DNA from: Ornithodoros turicata
Taxonomy: Eukaryota > Arthropoda > Arachnida > Ixodida > Argasidae
DNA length: 64,000 bases
NCBI RefSeq assembly: GCF_037126465.1
Contig: NW_026999326.1
Location: 1,178,001-1,242,000 of the forward strand
Direction: 5' to 3'
Below are positions 22,972 through 34,800 of this stretch, piece after piece. The notes beneath the pieces were generated by a model. That model searched no databases. It saw only the letters and a list, made by a program, of their open reading frames with translations, and was not told the DNA's origin. Each line of letters opens with the position of its first letter. Position 1 is the stretch's first letter. The position numbers and the translations under genes are program-made.

Positions 22972-24305
22972 GATTCCCTCTTCGCGGGCTCCTTTACAGT
23001 GTTTTATTTTTTTCCCCTTTTCGACGTATCAATTTGAACAGTAAGAAATGATACATTTACGTACCCAGTGAGGAGAAATGCTCTGTAATAATGTGAGGGA
23101 GAAGAGAAGAACGAGGTGATGTATGACTTGTGGTGTAAACTACATTTTCTGCAAGGTTATTTGCTTCGTTTAGGGCTGCCACACAGAATAAAACGCCTAA
23201 GTGAAATGTGAATCAGCGTTCCTGAAAGCGGGCCACATAGAGGGTAATGATGGACAGTTGGGGTTGTTCGCAGGGCGAACTCGGACTTTCAAACTCTAAA
23301 ACAACTGTTATTTCTAATAGTAAGGTTAGAGTTCCATCGACATTCAGTGTGAGTGCGTCTTTCGTATGTTTACACTGAAATAGCTGGAACAATGGGAATC
23401 CGAAACAACAGCAATCCGAAACTATGGAGAAACTGGCATGAAAATTTTGGAATTGGGGTTACTCACTAACTCTGGATTTCAACTCGCAGTCTTCTATACT
23501 GACCAAACCTACAAAACTGAGAGACTTAACAGTGATTCAGAATTTCAGGCCCTGGGATACCGTGGTGCTCCCAAAAGAAAACTAAAATGACCCTGGGCTT
23601 ACACTTTGTGCCCCTATGTACACATCGCACCTGCATGAGGGTCAGAACATCAACAAAGTATTGACGTATGCCTATCTGCTGCCACTATGTACGCAGGAGA
23701 CGGTTCCTCCGAGGCGTCCCACTTTACATCGAAAACGTTTCCGATGTAGCCGCCAACGGACGTCGGTTTCCGGGCGATGACTGCAGCGACCTTCTCGTCG
23801 ACGAGACATGTAATGGGATACACATCCCACGATTCCTCTGATATCCACTTTACGAGAACGTGACTCATGCCATGTATGAAAGCCAAGATCTCACGAAACT
23901 GATGCTCCCAGAAAAGTCCGCGTAAAACGTATAAAGACAAAGGTGAACTGACCGGCTGGCCCTTCTCTTCATACGCGAAGTTTGGCAGACGCAGGACGCG
24001 GCTGCAGAGCAACGCCTGCATAAGTCGCACACAGTCGTTACACTAAGTTATGGAAAGCGTGAATAAATAAAAAAATACGCAAGCATATCAGCGTTTTTTT
24101 TTTTATTTCGGTGATAAGAGACCTGACGGCGATGCCAGCGACATCTGTTGATCACCGCGCGAGTCGATCGCTGAGTGACATGACGGAATCCGTATTGGTG
24201 GGACCGGGAAAAAGTGGTGTGCGAAAAGTTTAGTTTTACAGCGGACATCTCTTTGACTAGCGCAACTGACGAAATTTAAAAGGGACAGGAGGACTCTGAG
24301 CGACA

Positions 24306-27231
24306 ATGAGTGAGCGTGATTCCCACTCCAAGACCCACAGACGGTGGCTTTTCGATCCCAGTCAACAAATTCCAAACAGTACTTTACGTCGATGGGAGAA
24401 TCAAGCCACGCCATTTACGCCGTGCAGTTCCAGTGACACAGGTGTGTCAGTGCAGCATCATAGTGATTTTCGTCCAGCGCAAGTGCCTGACGAGAGCGAA
24501 ATGGTTAGTGTATCTCGTGTGTGTGGCATAGCGTGCTATTTAGTATCGCCTGTATGCAGTATCTCTACTGTAACTCAAAGTAACGCTCCTTAGGCGCACT
24601 TCTTTTTTATAGAATACTGTACAGCCGCTAGAAAATGACAGCCATTCAAGCGGTGAATCGTAAAATGACAGCGACGGCGAAGAAGTGCTCGATGCTCATG
24701 CCACTGACATATCACCACATCGCTCTGATAAGCAAGGTGAGATGGTAGGAAGCTGATAATTTGTAACATCATTCTGATGTCCTACTTAGGGAAATAATTC
24801 TTCACTATATATATAAATATATATATTTACTATGACTTTGTCAATTGACGAACATTCTGTGTCCGGATTACACCTTCACCCGGACACCGAACGCAAGCCT
24901 TGAATTTCTGTACTGTTCGGGTGAAATCCGGACAGATAGCAACCGTACCTACTTGTGTGGCACAGTGAAAATCGAGGAACATCATCACCCTTGACTATAA
25001 TATTTCTGTTTCTTTTCAGAACACGGAACTTTTTCCAGGGTCCCAGCTAACTAAGGGGGAAAGCCTCATCTTAATTATAAGCCATGCCTTGCGTCATCAT
25101 GCATCTAAAGAGGCGACAGAATTTCTCCTAAAGCTCATACAAGCACACCTACAAGAGCATGCTGCAATCCCGACTTCAAAGTACTTATTTTTCAAGGAAT
25201 TTACAAGTAAAACAGCAGTAAAGAGAGAGCATTTCTACTGGCCTGGGTGCCTGCGTTACTTGGACAAGATCAAAGGCAGTGAAATGAAGTGTGAAAAGTG
25301 TAATCGTTCCTACAAGGTATCGGTATTGACTGCAGAGGGCAGCTATTTTTTACATTGGACATGAAGCGTCAGCTGAGTGACATGCTGTGTGATCCATCCA
25401 TCAACTTTAAACAAATGCCTCGAGCTCTTTCCGTTAAATAGTACACATTACGCAAAGTGCCGGCTACCATGACCTCCTTCTTAGAGATGACGACTTGACG
25501 GTCACATGGAACACAGATGGTGTTCCTGTTTATAAGTCATATTCATTCAGTATCTGGCCCATCCTACTACAGATAAACGAGCTGCCACTTGAAGACCGCA
25601 ACAAACATCCACCTCTTGCAGGGATCTGGTTTGGTGCGACAAAACCTAAGATGAATACCTTTCTCAAACCCTTTGTCGACGAGATGAACGATTTATCTCG
25701 TAATGGTGTACCGTGAGTAGACAGTCAGGGCAGCAACACGGTTTCTCGCATCTTCCCTGGCCCTTGCACCGTGGACACAGTCGCGCGAGCTATGTTGATG
25801 AACATGAACCAGTTCAACTGTGCTTATGGCTGTGCCTGGTGTCAACACGAGGGCGAAGTCGTAGATACAGGAAGCGGACATGCTCGAGTGTATTCGTCGT
25901 TGGTGCCCAAGCCAGTCATGCGAACTGACTTCTCCTTTCGCTTGAATGCAAAAAAAAAAAGCTGAAGAGTTGAAGCTGAAGAAGTCCAGTGCGGCATCAA
26001 AGGGCCAACAATTCTTTTTTTTTTGCCTTTTTTAACATTTCCTACTGAATGTGTTGTGGACTACATGCATGCTGTGTGCTGTGGCTTTGTCAAGCACACA
26101 GCATGCATGTGGTTCAAGCACAAGGCCAGTTACCCATATAGCATTGGCAGCCGGCTGCCTGAGGTAGACAGACGACTCTGTACTCTTCAGCCTATCTGGG
26201 AATTTTCAAGGCTCCCTCGATCCCTCACAGACCGGCAGTACTGGAAAGCATCGGAGTAGCGAAATTGGCTTCTATTTTTTTCACCCGTTGTCTTGCGTGG
26301 TGTGTTGCCAACGCCGTACTATAAGAACTGGCTCGGGTTTGTTAAAGTGATGCATTTTTTTCTTGCAAAATCTGTTCCACTGTATGAGTCGCGAAAATCA
26401 CGTAAAGAAATGCGTCCTTTTCTGAAAGAGTATGAAACTTTGTACGGGATAGAGAACATGACCTTCAACTCTCACCTACTAAATCACCTTGCAGACTCAG
26501 TCGAAACGTGGGGTCCTCTCTGGAACTATTTTGCTTACCCTTTTGAGAACCTAAACGGCCGGTTAATCAGAGTTATTAATGGAACAAGACATGCTGAAAC
26601 ACAGATTCTTGATAAATTTTGCCGTTTGTCGTCAATGCCACGGGTATGGAATGCCTGTTCACGTTCTTTGAGGGATCCTTCTGTGAGCAAGCTGATGAAC
26701 TATTTTGTTAAAGGTTACAACCTAAGAAAGCATTCGTGAGCTATGTCTGGTGTGGTCCTTCATGGGAAGGGGAAAATCGATTCACAGGGTCTGCTTTTCA
26801 GAGAGGTTACCATAGATGGTTTCACTTACTGCATACACTCTTCAGACAAGTCACGACGACTAAATTCGTATATCGAAATGAAAGGCACGTTTGGAAGAGT
26901 TGAGCGCATTTTCTTGGCTTGTAAGAGTGGGCACAACAGTTGTACCTGTGCGAAAGAGGTGATGTTTCAATTTGTCCAGCTTGTAACTACGAGTAAGGTG
27001 CTGGATGTTGTATCTAACAGTGTCCTTGTTGGAGGAATTATAGAGGTTTCTGAGGGCAGCACTATGCTTGAAGCACCTGCCAAGGATGTTCAAAAATGTA
27101 TTGCGCTCATAGATGAGGGCAGAGTACTTCTGTGCTCTGTACACAGGGCTTGGGCTTTGGAGACGCAATCGATCAAAGACGAATACCTCATACCGGAACC
27201 TCATAGGCAGAATTTGCAAGTGAGCATGTAA
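24306..27231 (+). pseudogene. CACTA/EnSpm (TNP2-like) transposase gene, decayed
   Basis: A plus-strand gene with probable introns: exon 1 from ATG 24306 (RRWLFDPSQQIPNSTLRRW) to a donor at 24503; exon 2 about 24613-24736, donor GTGAG, with one in-frame TAA; then a long region from an acceptor at 25019. The last holds LFPGSQLTKGES, LILIISHALRHHASKEA, WNTDGVPVYKS.SFSIWPIL, NELPLEDRN, GIWFGATKPKMNTFLKPFV, a cysteine segment FNCAYGCAWCQHEGE, CVVDYMHAVCCG, VVLRGVLPTPYYKNW and the FPFEN-type block YPFENLNGRLIRVINGT. These are blocks of the Transposase_21/TNP2 family. A W-to-TAG change near 26257 and several frameshifts disable it. The C-terminal frame 26743-27231 is intact. No matching terminal repeats were found around it. 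Confidence 0.7.
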
Positions 27232-27332
27232 ATAGCTGTAAATACGTTGTAACCTGGTAACTTGAAGTGCGATTTTTTATCGGAATGTGTAAATAATATT
27301 TCTTCTATATTGTCACCTACATTATATATACA

Positions 27333-28575
27333 CACTCTAAATCGTTTTACACCTTAAAGGGTGTAAATCAAAATGTTCATGGCGCACACCTTTTAAGGTG
27401 TATTTTAACACCATCATGGCAATTGGGGTGTAAAGGGTGTAACGCCGAATAAAACTCCTGGGTTTGTGGCAATAAACTGTGTATTCACAATTACCAGCAT
27501 ATTGCGTATAATCACATTGAGGTCCATATAGTATGTATGCACATCAAGGTGATTAAATATGCGTGTAAACATGCACAGCCGACATACAGACAATCATGTA
27601 TGGCGTGGCAGCTGTGCATGGCAATGAAGCATGGCAGCTGTATATAGCTTTTCGTGAAACTGTAGACCTTCTCATGAGCAGGCATCTCCCCCATATGCAT
27701 GTTCATTACTTAGAACGCTGCATTTATTCGTTTCTTCAAGGCTTTGCAGTGTTGTACCCACAAATATCTAACCCCTGTAAAATGCATTACGTTGTTCATT
27801 ATCCGCGACTCATCATGATGTTTGGTCCTTTCCTATCTGCATGGTTGTACGCGTTTCGAAGGGAAACACCATCCTTGTGAATATGTTACTAGAAAAACTC
27901 GACATTTTAAGAACATAACCCTTTCATTAGCAAGAAGACATCAATTTTATCAAATGTATGTGTGGTCGCAGCCCTTCATCAGAAATGCCACATCTACTGA
28001 TGGTTCCAAGGAGATTCACGCAGAATCTATAGTCTATGTGAAAAGTGCAGTTGATAATGATAACACATTTGCTGTTGGCTGTTGTTGCCAAAGAATCTTC
28101 AGAGAAGGACATACCCGTGTTCATTGAGATTGCAGGCATACATGTTGTCAACTCTGGTACCATTTTTCTCATGCAAACATTAACTACAGTTGAGTATGAT
28201 GAGCACTATCATGTATTTGTTCTGTCTTGCAATGAGGAGCAACGTGTTTTAAGAAATTTAAGCACTATCTCAACAGATCTTCTAAATCTGCATGCATATG
28301 GCAGACTTGTTGTAAATCTAGGCCATGCACTGTTGTAATGTAACTTCCTGTTCCCTGTTGTTGTATATATTTACTTTTGTTCATGTGAACGAAAACAAAC
28401 ATACTCCCTTTCTACACCCAGGCGACACACTATCACCATATTTCACCTGAGGGTGGAGTACACCAACGTTACACCCTCAGGAACTTCCAAAACAAAGTTG
28501 TAGGGTGTGAAAGGGGTGTGATCTTTGTTAATACACCCATTTTACACCTTTAAAGGTGTGAAACGATTTAGAGTG
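27333..28575. mobile_element. 1.24-kb CACTA-like element, non-autonomous
   Basis: Inverted termini CACTCTAAATCGTTTTACAC (27333) and, complemented at 28575, CACTCTAAATCGTTTCACAC, flanked on both sides by CA. The ends carry several copies of ACACCTTTAAAGGTGT-like palindromes (27350-27440 and 28430-28565). CACT ends with subterminal repeats fit CACTA/EnSpm. The interior (27596-28338) encodes broken pieces of another transposon-type protein: KMHYVVHYPRLIMMFGPF, then in a new frame RFEGKHH and HFKNITLSLARRHQ, and a C-terminal frame VFIEIAGIHVVNSGTIFL. It is probably a deletion derivative of a larger element. Confidence 0.65.
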
Positions 28576-28969
28576 CAGAACAGTTTTATTGTATGTACAC
28601 ACTCCCTGCATGTACTGCAGATAATTCTGTACATAGGAGTATCATGGTGTTGTAGTCATTTTCCTCCTGTTTCCCATCAAATAAATTAGCTTTTTTTAGC
28701 ATCCTGCAGTCAATTCGCCGTATCTTTTTCTATAGTCTTGCACAACTTCTACTTCATGTATCATCTGCCGGTTCTGCATGTACGTATACGTATATATATT
28801 TATCTTTTTCTTATGTGGTGCCTGCTCATCTTACTATATTATTTAAGATTCTAACCCGAACACGCCGTGCCAGCACTGGACTGCCGCTTGCGTGTCTCTC
28901 ATCAGTAGTGCGATGCAGACAACGTTTGAGTGAGCCCGTGATCTCTGATATAGGTATACACAGAACAAA
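28576..28969. other. spacer, nothing recognised
   Basis: AT-rich, no frame of note; TATACGTATATATA near 28790 is simple sequence. Confidence 0.4.
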
Positions 28970-29283
28970 AGTAAAATAATAAGACGTGGACGACGGATTA
29001 CTGGAAAGTTAACAAAAACTAATTTATTCAATGGGTAATTTAACACATAGATATTTAGACACATATTTAACACAATCGGTGCACCGACTGTGACGTCACT
29101 TACCGAACCTTTTTAAGCATGTGCAACCCTTGTACCTCTTTTGTCCTGACGAAGACAGTGCCACTGTCGAAACGTCGACCGTTCTTTTATAATCTATGTA
29201 TTAAATTACCCATTGAATAAATTAGTTTTCGTTAACTTTCCTGTTATATGTCGTTCATGTCGTATTATTTTACTTTTATTCAA
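28970..29283 (+). mobile_element. small inverted-repeat element with hammerhead-like hairpin
   Basis: Arms of about 85 bp (28973-29053 and 29193-29280) are about 85 percent identical in inverted orientation (core TTATTCAATGGGTAATTTAA). Between them is CTGACGA, a six-pair stem (GACAGT/ACTGTC, loop GCC) and GAAACGTC at 29146-29176, the order of a hammerhead ribozyme core. The right side reads as a PLE 3' end (hairpin plus tail); the left arm is an inverted copy of the tail alone. No coding sequence. Confidence 0.6.
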
Positions 29284-29767
29284 CTTCGCAGCCGTCTGAT
29301 ATATTAACCTCTTAATTAACCTACACATAGAACATATATATTAAACTCAATATTATCAACATCACCTTTATTCCATACATAATAGTACTAAGAAAATTAA
29401 TCAATTGCAGTGCATCAAGTCATTTTTGACAGTGAACCAAAATAAAGTCTTATTGATCAACTTGTTTACGTCTATACAGAGAAGATTCAGATTGGAATGA
29501 ATTACGTTCGCGATTTTTGTATAGAAAATCTATAGAATATGATAGATAAAGCACCTATCCAATCTCAATGAACTTTCTATCTAGTATATTGGAACTGGAC
29601 AGAGGAGATAGATTGTCCATTGGAATTGTATAGAAAGTGGAAAATCATTTTCATAAGGGTATAACCAGGTGCCCATGCTCTAGTAATCTAGAAAAGTCTT
29701 AGCTCTCTTGCAGGAAATCGCTAATGAAAAACGATAAAAACCACATGTTGGTTGGTGGTACATTTAA
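29284..29767. other. AT-rich spacer
   Basis: Around 29510-29640 are TATAGAAA words like those near 11100-11260, possibly a remnant of the same repeat. No coding signal. Confidence 0.35.
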
Positions 29768-29881
29768 AAGCGATAAAACCCCAGTGCAGGGGACACAGAC
29801 AGACAGAACAGACATGTTTTAGTCAGTCAGTGCTTCGTCTGTGTTTCGTCTGTCTGTGTCCCCTGTGGTTTTATCGCTTTT
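29768..29881. repeat. snap-back inverted repeat, possible PLE end
   Basis: Arms of about 40 bp (AAAAGCGATAAAACC, then GGGGACACAGACAGACAG) face each other across about 35 bases. On the minus strand the loop reads CAGACGAAGCACTGACTGAC then TAAAAC, weakly like the CTGACGA...GAAAC hairpins elsewhere. Its assignment to the PLE group is tentative. Confidence 0.4.
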
Positions 29882-30202
29882 AGATTGCTAATCAGTCTGA
29901 GTGTCTTTTGTGGAAACAGGTTGTAACTGCCTTTCTATCCACCCATCTTAGTTGCCCTAGCAAAAGAAAATCTGAAATGCTGTACACCATATCTCATGCT
30001 AGCACACTAATTGCTTTGAGTGTTCTCAGGCTTCTGAAATGAAGCTACCGCGTGCATACGCTGTGCCATGTCGGCAAGAACATAAATCAGATTGCCTTTA
30101 TTTTTAAATTGTCCCTTCAGTGCTTCATGTGACTGCAAGAATGGTATCCCCTAAACAATAGTCAATATGAATGATTTCTGCAATGTATTGAGCTTTGTCG
30201 TT

Positions 30203-30232
30203 TGAGTATATTTGAGTATATTTGAGTATATT
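30203..30232. repeat. 11-base tandem repeat, three units
   Basis: GAGTATATTT is repeated three times directly left of the PLE pair at 30245; a small slippage repeat. Confidence 0.7.
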
Positions 30233-30244
30233 CCAAAAGCCGGG

Positions 30245-30905
30245 TGACAACCTCATACTGTAACGTCCTTTACTGCAAACACTGCTCAACACAACGATTA
30301 AAAACAGAGCGTAAACGTTTTGCCGCCTATCCGGGTGGCATCATCAGTACAACAGAGATCAAAGACGAGCACATCAGCCTATCTAAGAGGGCATCATACG
30401 CATCCGATAGGGGGCCACGGTTTGTATTACAGGCTGAAGCATCACGCCTGATAAAGCAGGACTCTAAGAACTTTCGAAGGCCCCATCGCTAGTCATGTGC
30501 AAAGGTTACTGCACCATCAAAATGAAATATATGTCCTTTAACCCAGCAATGGTAGACTTATTCGGTCCTGATTAGTTAAGCTAAGCATTAGTAGCCCTGG
30601 CAATGTCCCTTTGTGTGCTCTTTTTGTCTTGTCTCACGTCTTTTGTCTATCTGGGCAATGTAGGTTGCATCACATTCCATGCACTCAACTTGATATGCAC
30701 AGTCAAAATGCCTGATGGGCACAGTGCCCTCCAAATGGCGTATGAAACACGTTGGGTGAAAGGAATGCGGACCACCGATTTGACTCCTTTGATGTAGTTT
30801 TTGATTGTTCTCTGTTGTAGGGATGATGCCAGCTGGATAGGCAACGAAACGTTTACTCACTTTGTTCTTAATTGTTGTGTTAAGCCGGTGTTCTCAGTAA
30901 AGGAT
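30245..30905. mobile_element. second head-to-head Penelope-like pair
   Basis: The minus strand (30800 to 30588) encodes a GIY-YIG fragment: YQVECMECDATYIAQIDKR followed by KEHTKGH. Its 3' region then runs left to a hairpin (CTGATGATGCCACC ... AAAACG, complement of 30311-30347) and the left end. On the right, 30820-30905 is an inverted copy of that 3' end (GGATGATGCCAGC ... CGAAACGTTTAC). So two copies point outward, one about 550 bp and one about 90 bp. Both peptide-like frames with YPxGII.TTE are the hairpin read on opposite strands. Confidence 0.65.
30588..30860 (-). pseudogene. GIY-YIG endonuclease fragment of a PLE
   Basis: The segment CMECDATYIAQIDKRRETRQ matches the Y-I-G-Q-T...R..EH pattern of the Penelope endonuclease, with Gly replaced by Ala. 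It ends at a stop shortly after GHCQGY. The upstream part of the frame belongs to the inverted copy, not to the enzyme. It lacks RT and the zinc-binding part and is inactive. Confidence 0.6.
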
Positions 30906-31029
30906 TTTACATTATGAACTTTGTTTGAGTGATGATTAATGGCGAGCTTCATACCACGGGCCACTACTCTATCAATTGCTTGTGGTAGTGTGGCGAAATG
31001 GAATAACGAGCCTTGTAAACAATTTACTT

Positions 31030-31880
31030 GGCCATATATTTATTTACCTGTCATAGGTTGAAGAACCCATTGTGGTGTTAGATAACGGAGGGGCATGTAA
31101 TCATACAAGACCGATCACCAAAAGGCCTTGCTTTCTTTTGACTAGATTAAAATGTGAAGCGATTGTAACATAACAAATGCTGCATGGTGGCGATATGACA
31201 GGTTCTCCTCACGAGTTGTTGCCACGGTTGCGGTTATTTGAGAAACTGCATATCCAATTAATGGTAGCAGGATCAAATTTTAATTAGGCTGGTTTGGCTA
31301 ACAAGCGAGCATAAAGCACATTGTCAAAACCCTTACAAAATAAAAAAAATACTGCATCTACGCGGACCCAGAAATCAAGAGAGTTTAAAATGCTGTGAAC
31401 GAATTCCACTACGCTAGTTTTGCCTGAATACTCTTTTCTAAAACCATGCTAGAATAATAAAAAAAGAAATTGATAGACTCAACATGGTTGACAACGTGCT
31501 AGTATATGATGTGCTCCATTAGTTTACAGGGCACCCTAAAAGGTGGAGCTCGTTAGTTGATAGAAGGAGCATAGTTATCGCCTCTTTTGAAGACAGGAAC
31601 TAGTTTGAGACCTATGTCCTCGACTAGGACACATACAAAGCACCTTGCACACAGATTAACGCATCTTCGTTCCTGCTCGTTCACCTTAAAATGCTCATCG
31701 TTGTTGAGTGGTCTGTCATTCTTGTAATGCAGATTGGAATTGAAATGCAGGTGCATAAGGGATGCTGTGAAAGAAAAGTGTTTGGTTTTAGTCCTCTTAA
31801 TGTTCCCGAAAACGAAAACAAACTTCACACTGACTATTCTTCTACACTGAAATGAGCACATCCAGAATGAAAGCAAAAAA
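31030..31880 (-). pseudogene. LINE RT remnant, related to 61390-62250
   Basis: On the minus strand the frame LKLVPVFKRGDNYAPS matches the start of a CR1/L2-like RT (VPIFKKGDRxxPxNYR). Further on, LMEHIIY and later LEFDPATINW-like readings appear in changed frames, with a degraded motif A (GKGFDNVLYARLL). Nucleotide similarity to 61390-62250 on the plus strand is clear (GTAAACTAATGGAGCACATC is shared). Very decayed. Confidence 0.6.
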
Positions 31881-34800
31881 TATATCTCGCCCTATCAATC
31901 CAACTGAGACCTGGCACTTGAATTGAATAATGGCAGCTGAAGATGATTCAATTTAATGGCGGATAACCAACTCGGGCTATAGTGCGCCATAACCATGGTA
32001 AAACTGACTAGTTAAAAATCGGACTATAACACTAAAATATTACACTTGGTTGGTTGGTAAATTCAGATATAGACAAAAACATGATATGATAAAAATAAGC
32101 AGTTGAAGAAAAGGCAGAAACAATTGTTGGCATTGTGTGACTAATGTCGAGTTTGCCACACCATGTGTTGTATAACAACGTACGCTAATATGCTGTAGCA
32201 TATAAAGTACAATGATACACACACTCAATATGTGGTGGATGTGTGAAACCAATATACACATACTTACATTTCAAACTTTCTTGAAAAAGGCAGTCCAGGT
32301 CTGTCCGATTTGTCAGACTCGACACAAAGCCAGTAAGCCAGTGTGGAATGACTGTTTTATCTTTCGAAAGCAGAGGCGCAGCCATCACGACGCTTCGTCA
32401 TCTCAATGCTTCAGAGCGGCATAGCCTAGTAAGAAGCCATCAGAAGGATCAGCAGAGTGTGTGTTCCAGCCAGAGTAGTTTTTTTGTACGTAGTCACGCG
32501 CGTCACTACGTGACGCGCGTGGCTGTCCTGAGCTGTGTGCTGCGTGATGTCCGAAACGGAGAGTTCGAAGGCTGTCAACGACGGGATCACTCTGGTTTAC
32601 ACCTCGCAAAATAAACTTCGAGAATAAACTCCTCAAAATAAATCACGAAAAAATCCACGGTGTAAAGATAAAGCCGTAAAAATCAACTTTTGCGATACAA
32701 ACGCTTCAGATTCAAACTTTCAAAATAAATCGTCTCTGATTGGTCGACAGGCACGGCAGCCTCAGAGCAGCGAAGGCTTTTGGCTCCCGCGTCTCAAAAT
32801 AGTTCCCCGCAGGGTGAGGCTTTTTGCGGTGGGCTGGGAACGAGAGTACCGAGTCTGGACGAATCGTTTACTGTATTCTCCACCGGCTATCAGGATTCTG
32901 TTGACACTGCAGTTAATAATTTGCTCTGCTGCTCTCCTGTCAAATTTGAGTATGTCGAACTCTGAATTCGTGTGGTGTCACCGAATGAGTTCCCGGTGTT
33001 GGTCCCAGCCGTCCCAGCTATGGTGGACACCTGCAATATTATGAACATTGTCGCGAACATCGCCATTCTCCTGCAGCTGCCTTGGTTGTGAAGTCGTAGA
33101 GTTGAAAAGTGACGATCGACGAAAAAGCCTGATTCCGATACCGTGTGGATATGTTGTGTTTATCCGTCTGTACGTGTTTGTGTGTGTTCCAGCCTGAGAA
33201 CCGTAGAATCGTGAAATCGGAACCTGCCTGTGGTTTTCCTTGTGAGCCTACGTTCTGATTAACGCACGCAACAGGCACTGGACAGACTCTCGAAATGCAT
33301 TTCTGCAAATAAGCTGCATATGAATGTGAAGAAATTGTGTGTTTGTTTGCAAGAAAAAAACTATTTTCTCTCGAATGAATAACTTGAGTCAGCAGAGGTC
33401 CTAATTTTTTTGTAACCAGCATACGGTAATCTCAAAGTGTAACGAAATAAGATTCTAATTTCAGGAACATCCACATTGATTCGCGCACCTTCCTAGACAA
33501 CGATTTGCCATGCAAAAGCTGCAAAAGATGTATCTAGACATAATACTTGAAGCACTTTGTTTTCACTGGTCTTTGAATACACTGGAACCGAAGAATGCCA
33601 TTTTCAAGGTATTAAAAACCATGAAATTTTCTCACAGGAATTTTTGCATCTTTTTTATTCGCGTGGACATACAGTGTAAATTATGGTTATCAGATGTCGG
33701 AACTGAAGAAAACTAAGAGCAATGAAGTAACTGAAATCAGCACCCTCTGTTGTATTTGTTTGCCTTCCTTTCTCTCCTATGATCTTCGCATTCAGAAATC
33801 CCCAAGTGCGTTTATTAGCAGTCACTCTTTATGCCAAGCACCCACGCCAAGAAGAGGTCTAAAATTTACGGTACCAGCTACTTCACTGTATGGTACCCTT
33901 GCACCCATTTTTACAGCTTATAAATATTGTGCTGAAATATGAAATCGCTGTAAAACTTGCATCCTGTACGACATGACATTAAATGTGCTGCTTGCAGTTC
34001 TGCAGCGTTGTTTCTTCCTCACGTTCATGTGAAAAGGCAAAAAGAACGCTCCGGTACTTACTCTCACACAGCCATTATTTCGGGGCCATGTCCTAGCAAC
34101 TAAATGGTCACGAGCATTCTTTGGAAAACTATAGCGGCACATAGGGAAACCGACATTGCATTTGCACCGACCTTCTATTTCTAATAATTAAACGAGACCT
34201 AATTAGTACATTCGCTTCGGATGTAGAACATGTTGTCATCCTTTATAACTGCAAAAATATTATTTCTCTAAGAATAAAATATCAGTCCATGGACATGCTA
34301 TATGCACTGCACCTACTAGAAATTAACCAGTGCTTGCTGAAAATATACTGGTATTTGTGTCTTATGTGATGTATGGCCCACATTTTCTTTTTGACCAGCT
34401 ATGCCATTGTGAGAGCTCCTACGCCAGACTAGCTAATTCCTCCTCTTTGTCCTCCATGCGGTCACATTTATGTTACACTACAAGGAAGCTAGCTGGTACC
34501 ACAGTACCAAACAGGTGAATTAACATGAACACAATCACACAGCAGAGTGAATAACAACCACCATTATTGACTTAGTTTGCTTGGTCGATGACAACTGAAG
34601 GTGGCATATTTCTTTCCACAGATTTTTTTTATTGGTTTGTTCCAGCTAAAAACAGAAGCCATACACTGAGCAGCAGGGCATAATAAAACCCTCCATAAGC
34701 ATCACTTTGCCTCTTTGGCTTTGGCAAGCGTGACTTTGCCTCCACAAGCATAACTTTGACATAATTGCTTTGTGCCGTGATATAGGGTACTATGACTGTG

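Larger units (their letters stand above)
19797..23868 (-). pseudogene. BEN-domain protein gene, exons on the minus strand
   Basis: Three or four exon-like blocks run in one direction. 23650-23868 starts MSHVLVKWISEESWDVYPIT and contains VGGYIGNVFDVKWDASEE, like the N-terminal module of arthropod BEN proteins. About 20567-20640 encodes a coiled coil (VKRLRKEVTELETRVEQNEN). 20394-20508 has an acceptor TTTCAG, a donor GTAAGT and VAKMVKRLENMIDKIQHQG. 19797-20015 has an acceptor CCTTTCAG and encodes FARNLTRLLFSVEELQG then GLDRKRLDAIL, the core of a BEN domain, before a donor GTATGC. BEN domains bind DNA or chromatin partners. An apparent frameshift at the BEN start and imperfect exon phases suggest a pseudogene, though an unseen exon could explain them. 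A PLE palindrome lies in the large intron. Confidence 0.5.
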
